DNA from: Flectonema sp. DT1601
Taxonomy: Eukaryota; Euglenozoa; Diplonemea; Diplonemida; Diplonemidae
NCBI GenBank assembly: GCA_964019425.1
Contig: OZ025833.1
Location: 1 to 64,000, forward strand
DNA length: 64,000 nucleotides
Direction of reading: 5' to 3'
This document shows positions 1-11,400 of the stretch, piece after piece. A program made the translations under genes and the position numbers. Under the pieces are notes generated by a model. The model was not told the DNA's origin. It worked only from the letters and a program-made list of their open reading frames with translations, and searched no databases. Every line of letters starts with the position of its first letter. Within the stretch, counting starts at the first letter, position 1.

Positions 1-3000
1 TTTGCGGGTTTGCGGGTTTGCGGGTTTGCGGGTTTGCGGGTTTGCGGGTTTGCGGGTTTGCGGGTTTGCGGGTTTGCGGGTTTGCGGGTTTGCGGGTTTG
101 CGGGTTTGCGGGTTTGCGGGTTTGCGGGTTTGCGGGTTTGCGGGTTTGCGGGTTTGCGGGTTTGCGGGTTTGCGGGTTTGCGGGTTTGCGGGTTTGCGGG
201 TTTGCGGGTTTGCGGGTTTGCGGGTTTGCGGGTTTGCGGGTTTGCGGGTTTGCGGGTTTGCGGGTTTGCGGGTTTGCGGGTTTGCGGGTTTGCGGGTTTG
301 CGGGTTTGCGGGTTTGCGGGTTTGCGGGTTTGCGGGTTTGCGGGTTTGCGGGTTTGCGGGTTTGCGGGTTTGCGGGTTTGCGGGTTTGCGGGTTTGCGGG
401 TTTGCGGGTTTGCGGGTTTGCGGGTTTGCGGGTTTGCGGGTTTGCGGGTTTGCGGGTTTGCGGGTTTGCGGGTTTGCGGGTTTGCGGGTTTGCGGGTTTG
501 CGGGTTTGCGGGTTTGCGGGTTTGCGGGTTTGCGGGTTTGCGGGTTTGCGGGTTTGCGGGTTTGCGGGTTTGCGGGTTTGCGGGTTTGCGGGTTTGCGGG
601 TTTGCGGGTTTGCGGGTTTGCGGGTTTGCGGGTTTGCGGGTTTGCGGGTTTGCGGGTTTGCGGGTTTGCGGGTTTGCGGGTTTGCGGGTTTGCGGGTTTG
701 CGGGTTTGCGGGTTTGCGGGTTTGCGGGTTTGCGGGTTTGCGGGTTTGCGGGTTTGCGGGTTTGCGGGTTTGCGGGTTTGCGGGTTTGCGGGTTTGCGGG
801 TTTGCGGGTTTGCGGGTTTGCGGGTTTGCGGGTTTGCGGGTTTGCGGGTTTGCGGGTTTGCGGGTTTGCGGGTTTGCGGGTTTGCGGGTTTGCGGGTTTG
901 CGGGTTTGCGGGTTTGCGGGTTTGCGGGTTTGCGGGTTTGCGGGTTTGCGGGTTTGCGGGTTTGCGGGTTTGCGGGTTTGCGGGTTTGCGGGTTTGCGGG
1001 TTTGCGGGTTTGCGGGTTTGCGGGTTTGCGGGTTTGCGGGTTTGCGGGTTTGCGGGTTTGCGGGTTTGCGGGTTTGCGGGTTTGCGGGTTTGCGGGTTTG
1101 CGGGTTTGCGGGTTTGCGGGTTTGCGGGTTTGCGGGTTTGCGGGTTTGCGGGTTTGCGGGTTTGCGGGTTTGCGGGTTTGCGGGTTTGCGGGTTTGCGGG
1201 TTTGCGGGTTTGCGGGTTTGCGGGTTTGCGGGTTTGCGGGTTTGCGGGTTTGCGGGTTTGCGGGTTTGCGGGTTTGCGGGTTTGCGGGTTTGCGGGTTTG
1301 CGGGTTTGCGGGTTTGCGGGTTTGCGGGTTTGCGGGTTTGCGGGTTTGCGGGTTTGCGGGTTTGCGGGTTTGCGGGTTTGCGGGTTTGCGGGTTTGCGGG
1401 TTTGCGGGTTTGCGGGTTTGCGGGTTTGCGGGTTTGCGGGTTTGCGGGTTTGCGGGTTTGCGGGTTTGCGGGTTTGCGGGTTTGCGGGTTTGCGGGTTTG
1501 CGGGTTTGCGGGTTTGCGGGTTTGCGGGTTTGCGGGTTTGCGGGTTTGCGGGTTTGCGGGTTTGCGGGTTTGCGGGTTTGCGGGTTTGCGGGTTTGCGGG
1601 TTTGCGGGTTTGCGGGTTTGCGGGTTTGCGGGTTTGCGGGTTTGCGGGTTTGCGGGTTTGCGGGTTTGCGGGTTTGCGGGTTTGCGGGTTTGCGGGTTTG
1701 CGGGTTTGCGGGTTTGCGGGTTTGCGGGTTTGCGGGTTTGCGGGTTTGCGGGTTTGCGGGTTTGCGGGTTTGCGGGTTTGCGGGTTTGCGGGTTTGCGGG
1801 TTTGCGGGTTTGCGGGTTTGCGGGTTTGCGGGTTTGCGGGTTTGCGGGTTTGCGGGTTTGCGGGTTTGCGGGTTTGCGGGTTTGCGGGTTTGCGGGTTTG
1901 CGGGTTTGCGGGTTTGCGGGTTTGCGGGTTTGCGGGTTTGCGGGTTTGCGGGTTTGCGGGTTTGCGGGTTTGCGGGTTTGCGGGTTTGCGGGTTTGCGGG
2001 TTTGCGGGTTTGCGGGTTTGCGGGTTTGCGGGTTTGCGGGTTTGCGGGTTTGCGGGTTTGCGGGTTTGCGGGTTTGCGGGTTTGCGGGTTTGCGGGTTTG
2101 CGGGTTTGCGGGTTTGCGGGTTTGCGGGTTTGCGGGTTTGCGGGTTTGCGGGTTTGCGGGTTTGCGGGTTTGCGGGTTTGCGGGTTTGCGGGTTTGCGGG
2201 TTTGCGGGTTTGCGGGTTTGCGGGTTTGCGGGTTTGCGGGTTTGCGGGTTTGCGGGTTTGCGGGTTTGCGGGTTTGCGGGTTTGCGGGTTTGCGGGTTTG
2301 CGGGTTTGCGGGTTTGCGGGTTTGCGGGTTTGCGGGTTTGCGGGTTTGCGGGTTTGCGGGTTTGCGGGTTTGCGGGTTTGCGGGTTTGCGGGTTTGCGGG
2401 TTTGCGGGTTTGCGGGTTTGCGGGTTTGCGGGTTTGCGGGTTTGCGGGTTTGCGGGTTTGCGGGTTTGCGGGTTTGCGGGTTTGCGGGTTTGCGGGTTTG
2501 CGGGTTTGCGGGTTTGCGGGTTTGCGGGTTTGCGGGTTTGCGGGTTTGCGGGTTTGCGGGTTTGCGGGTTTGCGGGTTTGCGGGTTTGCGGGTTTGCGGG
2601 TTTGCGGGTTTGCGGGTTTGCGGGTTTGCGGGTTTGCGGGTTTGCGGGTTTGCGGGTTTGCGGGTTTGCGGGTTTGCGGGTTTGCGGGTTTGCGGGTTTG
2701 CGGGTTTGCGGGTTTGCGGGTTTGCGGGTTTGCGGGTTTGCGGGTTTGCGGGTTTGCGGGTTTGCGGGTTTGCGGGTTTGCGGGTTTGCGGGTTTGCGGG
2801 TTTGCGGGTTTGCGGGTTTGCGGGTTTGCGGGTTTGCGGGTTTGCGGGTTTGCGGGTTTGCGGGTTTGCGGGTTTGCGGGTTTGCGGGTTTGCGGGTTTG
2901 CGGGTTTGCGGGTTTGCGGGTTTGCGGGTTTGCGGGTTTGCGGGTTTGCGGGTTTGCGGGTTTGCGGGTTTGCGGGTTTGCGGGTTTGCGGGTTTGCGGG

Positions 3001-6000
3001 TTTGCGGGTTTGCGGGTTTGCGGGTTTGCGGGTTTGCGGGTTTGCGGGTTTGCGGGTTTGCGGGTTTGCGGGTTTGCGGGTTTGCGGGTTTGCGGGTTTG
3101 CGGGTTTGCGGGTTTGCGGGTTTGCGGGTTTGCGGGTTTGCGGGTTTGCGGGTTTGCGGGTTTGCGGGTTTGCGGGTTTGCGGGTTTGCGGGTTTGCGGG
3201 TTTGCGGGTTTGCGGGTTTGCGGGTTTGCGGGTTTGCGGGTTTGCGGGTTTGCGGGTTTGCGGGTTTGCGGGTTTGCGGGTTTGCGGGTTTGCGGGTTTG
3301 CGGGTTTGCGGGTTTGCGGGTTTGCGGGTTTGCGGGTTTGCGGGTTTGCGGGTTTGCGGGTTTGCGGGTTTGCGGGTTTGCGGGTTTGCGGGTTTGCGGG
3401 TTTGCGGGTTTGCGGGTTTGCGGGTTTGCGGGTTTGCGGGTTTGCGGGTTTGCGGGTTTGCGGGTTTGCGGGTTTGCGGGTTTGCGGGTTTGCGGGTTTG
3501 CGGGTTTGCGGGTTTGCGGGTTTGCGGGTTTGCGGGTTTGCGGGTTTGCGGGTTTGCGGGTTTGCGGGTTTGCGGGTTTGCGGGTTTGCGGGTTTGCGGG
3601 TTTGCGGGTTTGCGGGTTTGCGGGTTTGCGGGTTTGCGGGTTTGCGGGTTTGCGGGTTTGCGGGTTTGCGGGTTTGCGGGTTTGCGGGTTTGCGGGTTTG
3701 CGGGTTTGCGGGTTTGCGGGTTTGCGGGTTTGCGGGTTTGCGGGTTTGCGGGTTTGCGGGTTTGCGGGTTTGCGGGTTTGCGGGTTTGCGGGTTTGCGGG
3801 TTTGCGGGTTTGCGGGTTTGCGGGTTTGCGGGTTTGCGGGTTTGCGGGTTTGCGGGTTTGCGGGTTTGCGGGTTTGCGGGTTTGCGGGTTTGCGGGTTTG
3901 CGGGTTTGCGGGTTTGCGGGTTTGCGGGTTTGCGGGTTTGCGGGTTTGCGGGTTTGCGGGTTTGCGGGTTTGCGGGTTTGCGGGTTTGCGGGTTTGCGGG
4001 TTTGCGGGTTTGCGGGTTTGCGGGTTTGCGGGTTTGCGGGTTTGCGGGTTTGCGGGTTTGCGGGTTTGCGGGTTTGCGGGTTTGCGGGTTTGCGGGTTTG
4101 CGGGTTTGCGGGTTTGCGGGTTTGCGGGTTTGCGGGTTTGCGGGTTTGCGGGTTTGCGGGTTTGCGGGTTTGCGGGTTTGCGGGTTTGCGGGTTTGCGGG
4201 TTTGCGGGTTTGCGGGTTTGCGGGTTTGCGGGTTTGCGGGTTTGCGGGTTTGCGGGTTTGCGGGTTTGCGGGTTTGCGGGTTTGCGGGTTTGCGGGTTTG
4301 CGGGTTTGCGGGTTTGCGGGTTTGCGGGTTTGCGGGTTTGCGGGTTTGCGGGTTTGCGGGTTTGCGGGTTTGCGGGTTTGCGGGTTTGCGGGTTTGCGGG
4401 TTTGCGGGTTTGCGGGTTTGCGGGTTTGCGGGTTTGCGGGTTTGCGGGTTTGCGGGTTTGCGGGTTTGCGGGTTTGCGGGTTTGCGGGTTTGCGGGTTTG
4501 CGGGTTTGCGGGTTTGCGGGTTTGCGGGTTTGCGGGTTTGCGGGTTTGCGGGTTTGCGGGTTTGCGGGTTTGCGGGTTTGCGGGTTTGCGGGTTTGCGGG
4601 TTTGCGGGTTTGCGGGTTTGCGGGTTTGCGGGTTTGCGGGTTTGCGGGTTTGCGGGTTTGCGGGTTTGCGGGTTTGCGGGTTTGCGGGTTTGCGGGTTTG
4701 CGGGTTTGCGGGTTTGCGGGTTTGCGGGTTTGCGGGTTTGCGGGTTTGCGGGTTTGCGGGTTTGCGGGTTTGCGGGTTTGCGGGTTTGCGGGTTTGCGGG
4801 TTTGCGGGTTTGCGGGTTTGCGGGTTTGCGGGTTTGCGGGTTTGCGGGTTTGCGGGTTTGCGGGTTTGCGGGTTTGCGGGTTTGCGGGTTTGCGGGTTTG
4901 CGGGTTTGCGGGTTTGCGGGTTTGCGGGTTTGCGGGTTTGCGGGTTTGCGGGTTTGCGGGTTTGCGGGTTTGCGGGTTTGCGGGTTTGCGGGTTTGCGGG
5001 TTTGCGGGTTTGCGGGTTTGCGGGTTTGCGGGTTTGCGGGTTTGCGGGTTTGCGGGTTTGCGGGTTTGCGGGTTTGCGGGTTTGCGGGTTTGCGGGTTTG
5101 CGGGTTTGCGGGTTTGCGGGTTTGCGGGTTTGCGGGTTTGCGGGTTTGCGGGTTTGCGGGTTTGCGGGTTTGCGGGTTTGCGGGTTTGCGGGTTTGCGGG
5201 TTTGCGGGTTTGCGGGTTTGCGGGTTTGCGGGTTTGCGGGTTTGCGGGTTTGCGGGTTTGCGGGTTTGCGGGTTTGCGGGTTTGCGGGTTTGCGGGTTTG
5301 CGGGTTTGCGGGTTTGCGGGTTTGCGGGTTTGCGGGTTTGCGGGTTTGCGGGTTTGCGGGTTTGCGGGTTTGCGGGTTTGCGGGTTTGCGGGTTTGCGGG
5401 TTTGCGGGTTTGCGGGTTTGCGGGTTTGCGGGTTTGCGGGTTTGCGGGTTTGCGGGTTTGCGGGTTTGCGGGTTTGCGGGTTTGCGGGTTTGCGGGTTTG
5501 CGGGTTTGCGGGTTTGCGGGTTTGCGGGTTTGCGGGTTTGCGGGTTTGCGGGTTTGCGGGTTTGCGGGTTTGCGGGTTTGCGGGTTTGCGGGTTTGCGGG
5601 TTTGCGGGTTTGCGGGTTTGCGGGTTTGCGGGTTTGCGGGTTTGCGGGTTTGCGGGTTTGCGGGTTTGCGGGTTTGCGGGTTTGCGGGTTTGCGGGTTTG
5701 CGGGTTTGCGGGTTTGCGGGTTTGCGGGTTTGCGGGTTTGCGGGTTTGCGGGTTTGCGGGTTTGCGGGTTTGCGGGTTTGCGGGTTTGCGGGTTTGCGGG
5801 TTTGCGGGTTTGCGGGTTTGCGGGTTTGCGGGTTTGCGGGTTTGCGGGTTTGCGGGTTTGCGGGTTTGCGGGTTTGCGGGTTTGCGGGTTTGCGGGTTTG
5901 CGGGTTTGCGGGTTTGCGGGTTTGCGGGTTTGCGGGTTTGCGGGTTTGCGGGTTTGCGGGTTTGCGGGTTTGCGGGTTTGCGGGTTTGCGGGTTTGCGGG

Positions 6001-6065
6001 TTTGCGGGTTTGCGGGTTTGCGGGTTTGCGGGTTTGCGGGTTTTGCGGGTTTGCGGGTTTGCGGG
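1..6065 (+). repeat. 6-kb tandem array of the 8-bp unit TTTGCGGG
   Basis: About 757 head-to-tail copies of TTTGCGGG run without a visible interruption from the left edge, so the true length is unknown. The only variant unit is at 6041-6049, with four T instead of three, followed by exactly two normal units before unique sequence starts. The unit has no stop codon in any of the six frames, which explains the three giant plus-strand open frames; these are not genes. The plus strand carries GGG every 8 bases with 5-base spacers, a canonical G-quadruplex pattern. The G-rich strand points into the gene-bearing side, the wrong polarity for a telomere ending at the left edge. Confidence 0.98.
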
Positions 6066-6760
6066 CTATTGCCAACTCGCGGTTTGCGGTGATGGCCCCC
6101 TGCATCTTCGCCATCTCTGACTGCTGCTCCCTGATCGCAGAGTCAGTCATCCTTGCCAGGCTGTTCGTCGTCTGCCCTTGTCGAGATAGTTCGTTGGCTA
6201 TTCTTGCATGTCCTTGTTCAAGTGCCTGCTGGCGGTTTATCACATTGACGGTCTCGTTTTCTAAAACGGCCTGCCGCTGCCCTGCAGAATTCAGCGCCTG
6301 GGATGTGGCTTGTTCCAAAGCACTCTGTCTCTGGACGGTGTGTGTTACTGCTTGGCTGGCGCCGTCGAGGACCTGGTGAAACTCAGAACGTGACACTGGC
6401 AACCCCTCGGTTACACCGCACGCGTTCAACATCTCATCAAACCTAGTGACATTCCTGTTCCTCAGGTGAGACAACATCACCTCCTTCGGCCTCAACGCGA
6501 TGCCTTAGATCGATTCCCTTGGTATACCTAAAAAAGCCATTAGCATATCATTGATAATACTTTCGGCCTGCTGCTGCGCACACCATCCTCCAAGCGTTCA
6601 TCCTAACATCATCCATTTTGTAAGTTCCACGTTTCAGCTCTTCTCCGCCGAAAACGCCTTTCCAAGCTTCTTCTAAGCTAGAAGGTAACCTGAAGTCATA
6701 TGAACTTGAAGCCGCGACTAATGTCCCTGGCTGATCGATGTTCATTGGCACTTGATCCAT
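6066..6760 (-). pseudogene. Broken gene for a Gln-rich coiled-coil protein, cut by the array
   Basis: Minus-strand coding remnant starting at an ATG (6760) with MDQVPMNIDQP. About 55 codons in, the reading continues in another frame around 6,590 (AQQQAESIINDMLMAFLGIP), then meets an in-frame TAA at 6505-6507. Past it the frame stays open through a long heptad-like Gln/Ala/Glu-rich stretch (QRQSALEQATSQALN, then QRQAVLENETVNV) to the array edge. Through the array it would continue as an endless PANPQTRK repeat. The family is not recognised. It could be a host multigene-family copy or a protein of a mobile element; the frame break and stop argue it is not functional here. Confidence 0.5.
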
Positions 6761-6920
6761 TTAAAAGAAATTTAATTTATTTAAAGGATGCAAAATTGCC
6801 TGATAAAGGCAGATAGGCATAACGAATCAATTGCATAGCACTATATAAAATGATAAGACGGTAAAACATGATAAGATAGTAAACTACGGCCGATCCCGGG
6901 AGATTCCCATATTGGTGTTA

Positions 6921-6963
6921 GGGTTTGCGGGTTTGCGGGTTTGCAGGTTTGCAGGTTTGCGGG
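6921..6963 (+). repeat. Short degenerate TTTGCGGG array
   Basis: Five units, two of them the variant TTTGCAGG, preceded by GGG and joined directly to the 32-33 bp minisatellite on its right. This is a second, diverged occurrence of the unit that fills 1-6065, separated from it by the coiled-coil gene remnant and about 160 bp of unassigned sequence. Confidence 0.9.
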
Positions 6964-7086
6964 CAAATTTTAGCTGCTTATTTTTTTCTTGCAGGCAAAT
7001 TTTAGCTGCTTATTTTCTTCCCGCAAGCAAATTTTGGCTGCTTATTTTCTTCCCACAAGCAAATTTTGGCTGCCAATTTTCTTCAG
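6961..7086 (+). repeat. Minisatellite, 4 units of about 32 bp
   Basis: Four tandem units beginning GCAAATTTTAGCTGC or GCAAATTTTGGCTGC, with a T-rich second half ending TTCTTCCCGCAA or similar. The unit contains CCCGCAA, the reverse complement of part of the 8-bp repeat next to it, so the two repeats may be related or have co-evolved. The last unit is the most diverged. Confidence 0.85.
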
Positions 7087-8058
7087 TATGTAGTAAGTAA
7101 GATTTATTTTTGCCTAAGGAAAAATGCTGGACTTTTGTGCCCGAGCAGGTCTAAGAAAGATGGGTAACAAAACTCTTTTTTAGTATGGTTTTGAAATTTA
7201 AGTGTATGGTTGCCAATTTAGTAGGTTGTTAAAAAAAATTGTTCAGAAAAAATCTTTCCTTTATAATATTTTCTGAAAGGTTTATTTTTTTCTACAGATC
7301 TCCTAAAAAAGGTGGGAACACATAGTTGATCTATCCAAAAGTCTTCATAAATCCCTGTTAACCATTTTCTTAAAATATAAAAAGTAAGTGGTATGGTTTT
7401 GAAATTTAGGTGTATGGCTGCCAATTTAGTTAGCAAAAATTTTCTTTTTGAAATAATTTTTTCCTTCTTAATGAGTTTTGGATTTTAGGTGCCAAGCTGT
7501 GAAAAAGCAATCTTTGATTTCATTTCTTTTTGGGTAAAGGGTCTTTCCTACACAAATAGTTTCAGAACTAACCATTCTTTACAAAACCCAAAATGGCTGT
7601 AAACCGTCCAGTTCGACCCTGGGTGAGGGCATTTTTGTTTTTTCTTGATTCTTTTTCAGGAGGTTGGCCTTTATTAGTGGCTCCCCCCCCTTGGGGGGGT
7701 TGGGGGGGGGGCTGCGTTCCGCCATCCCATAGTTCTTCCCACATTTCTATTTTATTGGAAATAATGAACGATAACCTTATTAATATAACTAAATTCCTAT
7801 ATTCCCATCCCAGGGTCACACACATTGCAGATACAGGTTCGATAAACCTGTTGTAAAATACTTCCAAATGTAACAAGCAGATAACCTAAGCCACATATCC
7901 AATCATCATAAACCTAGCCGTCGTTTTCGTGCTAGCATATTAATATAACAACAACTACAGATATCTTTCAGAAAAACAAAAACAAAGGACTTGATAAAAC
8001 AGGGTGCAGTGTGCATTTTCAGCTAAGGGACATTTTTCATTTGTTAGTTAGTTAGTTA
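7087..8058. other. Gene-free stretch with a direct repeat, C/G runs and a GTTA microsatellite
   Basis: A 43-bp imperfect direct repeat (TATGGTTTTGAAATTTA then TGTATGG then TGCCAATTTAG) occurs near 7182 and again near 7391. At 7683-7711 there is C8, then TT, G7, TT and G10, a possible hairpin or G-quadruplex. A minus-strand frame at 7568-7876 gives a 102-residue product containing a Pro/Gly-rich run, but it resembles nothing I know and has no upstream acceptor, so it is not called. A short GTTA microsatellite lies at about 8044-8062. Confidence 0.6.
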
Positions 8059-8283
8059 GTTAGCAAGTCCATCAGACCACCGAGTATCGGTTAGGTAGAC
8101 ACTCAAAGAGTACCGGGTGGCTCTTCTGAGGGTCCCCAATACTGCGGCAGTAGGAAGAACCTAATCCCGGGGGATTATTTTGTTAGTATCAGCACAGGGC
8201 ATACTAGATCAGGAGACCTAGAAACACTTTGCTTCCACCTTGTCCGGTATACTAGCAGGAAACCACGCAATTAAGTAAACAAC

Positions 8284-8312
<29 letters not shown>
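8059..8312 (+). mobile_element. Candidate poly(A)-tailed retroposon
   Basis: About 225 bp of moderately GC-rich, non-coding sequence that ends in a run of about 29 A (8284-8312) on the plus strand, next to the 3' side of the minus-strand LINE. The polarity of the A-run is opposite to what the LINE tail would give, so it is read as the tail of a separate plus-strand insertion. There is no convincing internal A or B box and target-site duplications were not found by eye. An ordinary A-run beside the LINE remains possible. Confidence 0.35.
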
Positions 8313-8314
<2 letters not shown>

Positions 8315-8440
8315 AGTTCTAATCTGAAACACTAAATAAACTTGATATTATGATGAAAAAATAAAACAAAATAAAATAATATAAGATAACATAAAATAAA
8401 ATAGATGAATTTAATAACTCAGTAAACACAGTTGATGATT

Positions 8441-11400
8441 TCAGGGATTAATTTTGAATAGTATATCTATGTAACTCCGAGTCGGAGGACCTCGCACCTT
8501 GTAGTCGAACCACTTCCGTTCTATCCGCTCATAGTTGGCGTAGTGGATCTTATTGAGCAGATCAGTAAATTGAGTCTTTTCTATACCATTATAGCAGAAA
8601 AGCTCAACTGTCCACAGAAAATTGTGTATTTCCTCGATCACCGTGTGATTGTAGGCATTATCGATGGCTTGTAAGACTTCGAGCTTATCTCGAGAAGTGA
8701 GTTTCGGAAGGTTAGAGAATTTAACAAGATGCCTCAATAACCACTGTCTCGGCAGGGCCGCACGCAGCGGAAAGCTCTGCAGGTAGCTCTCCAGGTCCTT
8801 CAGCATTGCAGCTAGTTTCGGCTGATTCTCTGTGGCAAAGAACGTATGGTGGTGTTGTCCGTCATTTGTCGGGTCATCGCATTGCGGGATGTCCGGGAAG
8901 AATTGCTGCACTATGATCCTCGCGCCATTACATCTCGAGAGAAGGTGATGTGCGTCTGTGTCGGTGTGATTACAGAATCGACAGTCAGTAAGACCCAAGG
9001 CAGGGAGCTTTACCAGTTCGTGATGACCCGTTCTCACTCGGGCTATAATAATCTCGTCACTTCTTAAAAGGTCCTGATGGAACTTCTGTACCCTACCAGA
9101 CGATGTTGCCAAGTTGTGGACGTGTCGCGTATCTCGGGAGCGAAGCCATGCTTTTCTGACTTGGTTCACAATTGAACATTGAGCCATTCGGTAGTCAAAG
9201 GGAACCTCCGTGAGCGGTATCTCAGATGACGCAGCTTTGGAAGCCAGGCTATCAGCTAACTCATTTCCAATAACACCACAATGAGAAGGTACAAACTGCA
9301 TCGTAAACGGGCGATTCAGGGTGGAAATCTGGCTGAGAATCTCGTGGTTGGTGCGCGAATGCTGGCAGAGGTACCCCTTGGCCAAGCTACTCAGCGATGA
9401 CTGGCTGTCGGATATGATGTGTATCCTGCCGTTCGGTAGTTGTGGCGAATTATCGCGGACGATATCCAGAGCCGAGATCAAAGCCCTCTGTTCTGCGTTG
9501 TAAATCATCAGAGAGGGGTTATAGCGCTGTAGCTTCGTGTAACATTTATTTCGGAAAACCAAGACCGCAGCATTCCCACAGTGGTAACACCCATCTTTGT
9601 CCTCAAAGTAAGAAGCATCTGTATAAACACGTGCAATCGCAGGTGGCAAGGATTCGATTGATGCAAGGGCATAATTTAGGTTGTGCTCTGTGTCTGGTGA
9701 CTTACGAAAGTCCCTTGAAGGCAGAACCGTGACGTTTGGAGGAGGTTCCCAAGGAGCCTGATGGTGAGGCAGGTAGAATCTGGACTTGACACTGGGCGTC
9801 GGGAAGCATTTCGAGAAGTGGGTTGCTGAGGATTCCCAACGTCCTTCCTCCCCCCTCTCCATTGAAAAGACTCCAGGTCGGAGCATTCTCTGCGTATCGT
9901 TGGTAACGTTCGTAGATGAGAGCCATGGATTTAGCCAGGTGTTGTTTGAATGGTAGGATGTCGGATTCTACTGAAACAGCTTGGACCGAAGCTGATGAAG
10001 AGCAACCAGTTAGCTTAAGCATGAGCTTCCTGTGTATGGTTTCTACGCGTTTCCATGAGTCTCGGCGGAGATAGGGTGCATATGCTGCAAGTCCGTGGTA
10101 AGCTCTCGCTAGTACAAGGCCGTTAACAAGTTGCCTTAGCACTTCAGTTTTAATTTCGAAAGATGAGATCATCTTCAAGAGACCAATTCCCCGTTTTCAT
10201 AGTGCTAGTCACCTTATTCAGCTGGGGTTCGAATGTCAGTCTATCGTCAATCAGCACACCCAGGTAGCGAGCATGTTCAACACGGCGAATAGGTATTGCT
10301 GTAAAAATGTCAAGCTTCTTCTTGCCAACCCTGCTGCGAAAATCGGTTCGAGTTGATACGTCTCTCTCCATTCACTGTCAAGGGAAAGACGGGACCACTT
10401 TCCAAATTTAACTGAGCGCCAGGACCTTCGTCTAATTTGTCCAACAAGAGCGACGGTTGGGAGAAGGATTCTAGTCTTTTCGTTGATGGTAGGTACAGCC
10501 TAGGGAATCTGCAGAGACCCTTGCCGGAGTCAAATCGAGTGCCGATCGCCAGGAATTCGGTCTTGGCCTGCGACAAACTCATGTTCGAGTCAGAGAGCCA
10601 GCTTTCTACCTGTCCAATCGCTTCATTGGCCTTGGTTTCAAGGTCTCCAATCTTATTGCTGCTCACAAATACTGAGAGGTCATCAGCGTAGAGCAGTTTA
10701 ATGTCTGCTTTCGTGACAGACTGCGGGAGTGTGTCGACGTACAGCCTGAAAAGGAGAGGTCCCAGAATACTACCCTGCGGTACCCCCTTATTACAACCAA
10801 TATTCTTCGAGTATGTTTTTCCATAAAGAAGCCGCGCTGAACGGTTCGAAAGGAAGTCCACTAACCATCGTACATATGGTTTGGGCAACAGCGGGATAAG
10901 TCTTTCTACTAATATACGATGGCTTACGTTGTCGAAAGCTCCGGAGATATCAAAGAAGAGTAATACGCCACATTTTTCGAAGTCTTGTCTGGTTTCCGAC
11001 GCAGCGTTAGCCAAGATCGCAATATTTTCATCCGTAGTTCTGCCAGGAACAAAGCCTGACTGATTGGGGTCTAAGCTCCCCTCCAATAGGCGTTCCAATC
11101 GGCGAAGGATAAGAGCTTCAATGAATTTTGCAACAATAGAAGTCATTGAAATAGGGCGGTACGAAGAAGGTTCTGAGGGGTCTTTTCCATTGCCTTTGAG
11201 AAAAGGAATGACGTTTGCCTTTTTGAAACACTCGGGGAGGATACCTCGTCTTAGAGACCAGTTGGCTATACGAAGGAGTACCAAAATCATTTGCGGTCCC
11301 AGATGTAGAAGCATGTTATTCGAGATGGAGTCCGGTCCTGCACTGTTTGTTCTCTTGAGGGAACTGAACACAGCCCGGGCTTCTTCCTGCGAGAAAGGAC

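Noticed and set aside
1-6065. Terminal telomere
   Set aside because: For a left chromosome end the plus strand should be C-rich reading rightwards; here it is G-rich, and unique genes follow on the right. It could only be a telomere if the contig were joined or inverted.
2-6379. Three giant plus-strand open frames of more than 2,000 codons
   Set aside because: Pure translation of the 8-bp tandem repeat, which has no stops in any frame; no start signal or non-repeat domain.
6921-7086. CRISPR-like array
   Set aside because: Repeats are directly tandem with no unique spacers, in a eukaryotic context.
7568-7876. 102-residue minus-strand frame with a Pro/Gly run
   Set aside because: Composition follows the C/G runs; no ATG context, acceptor or family likeness.
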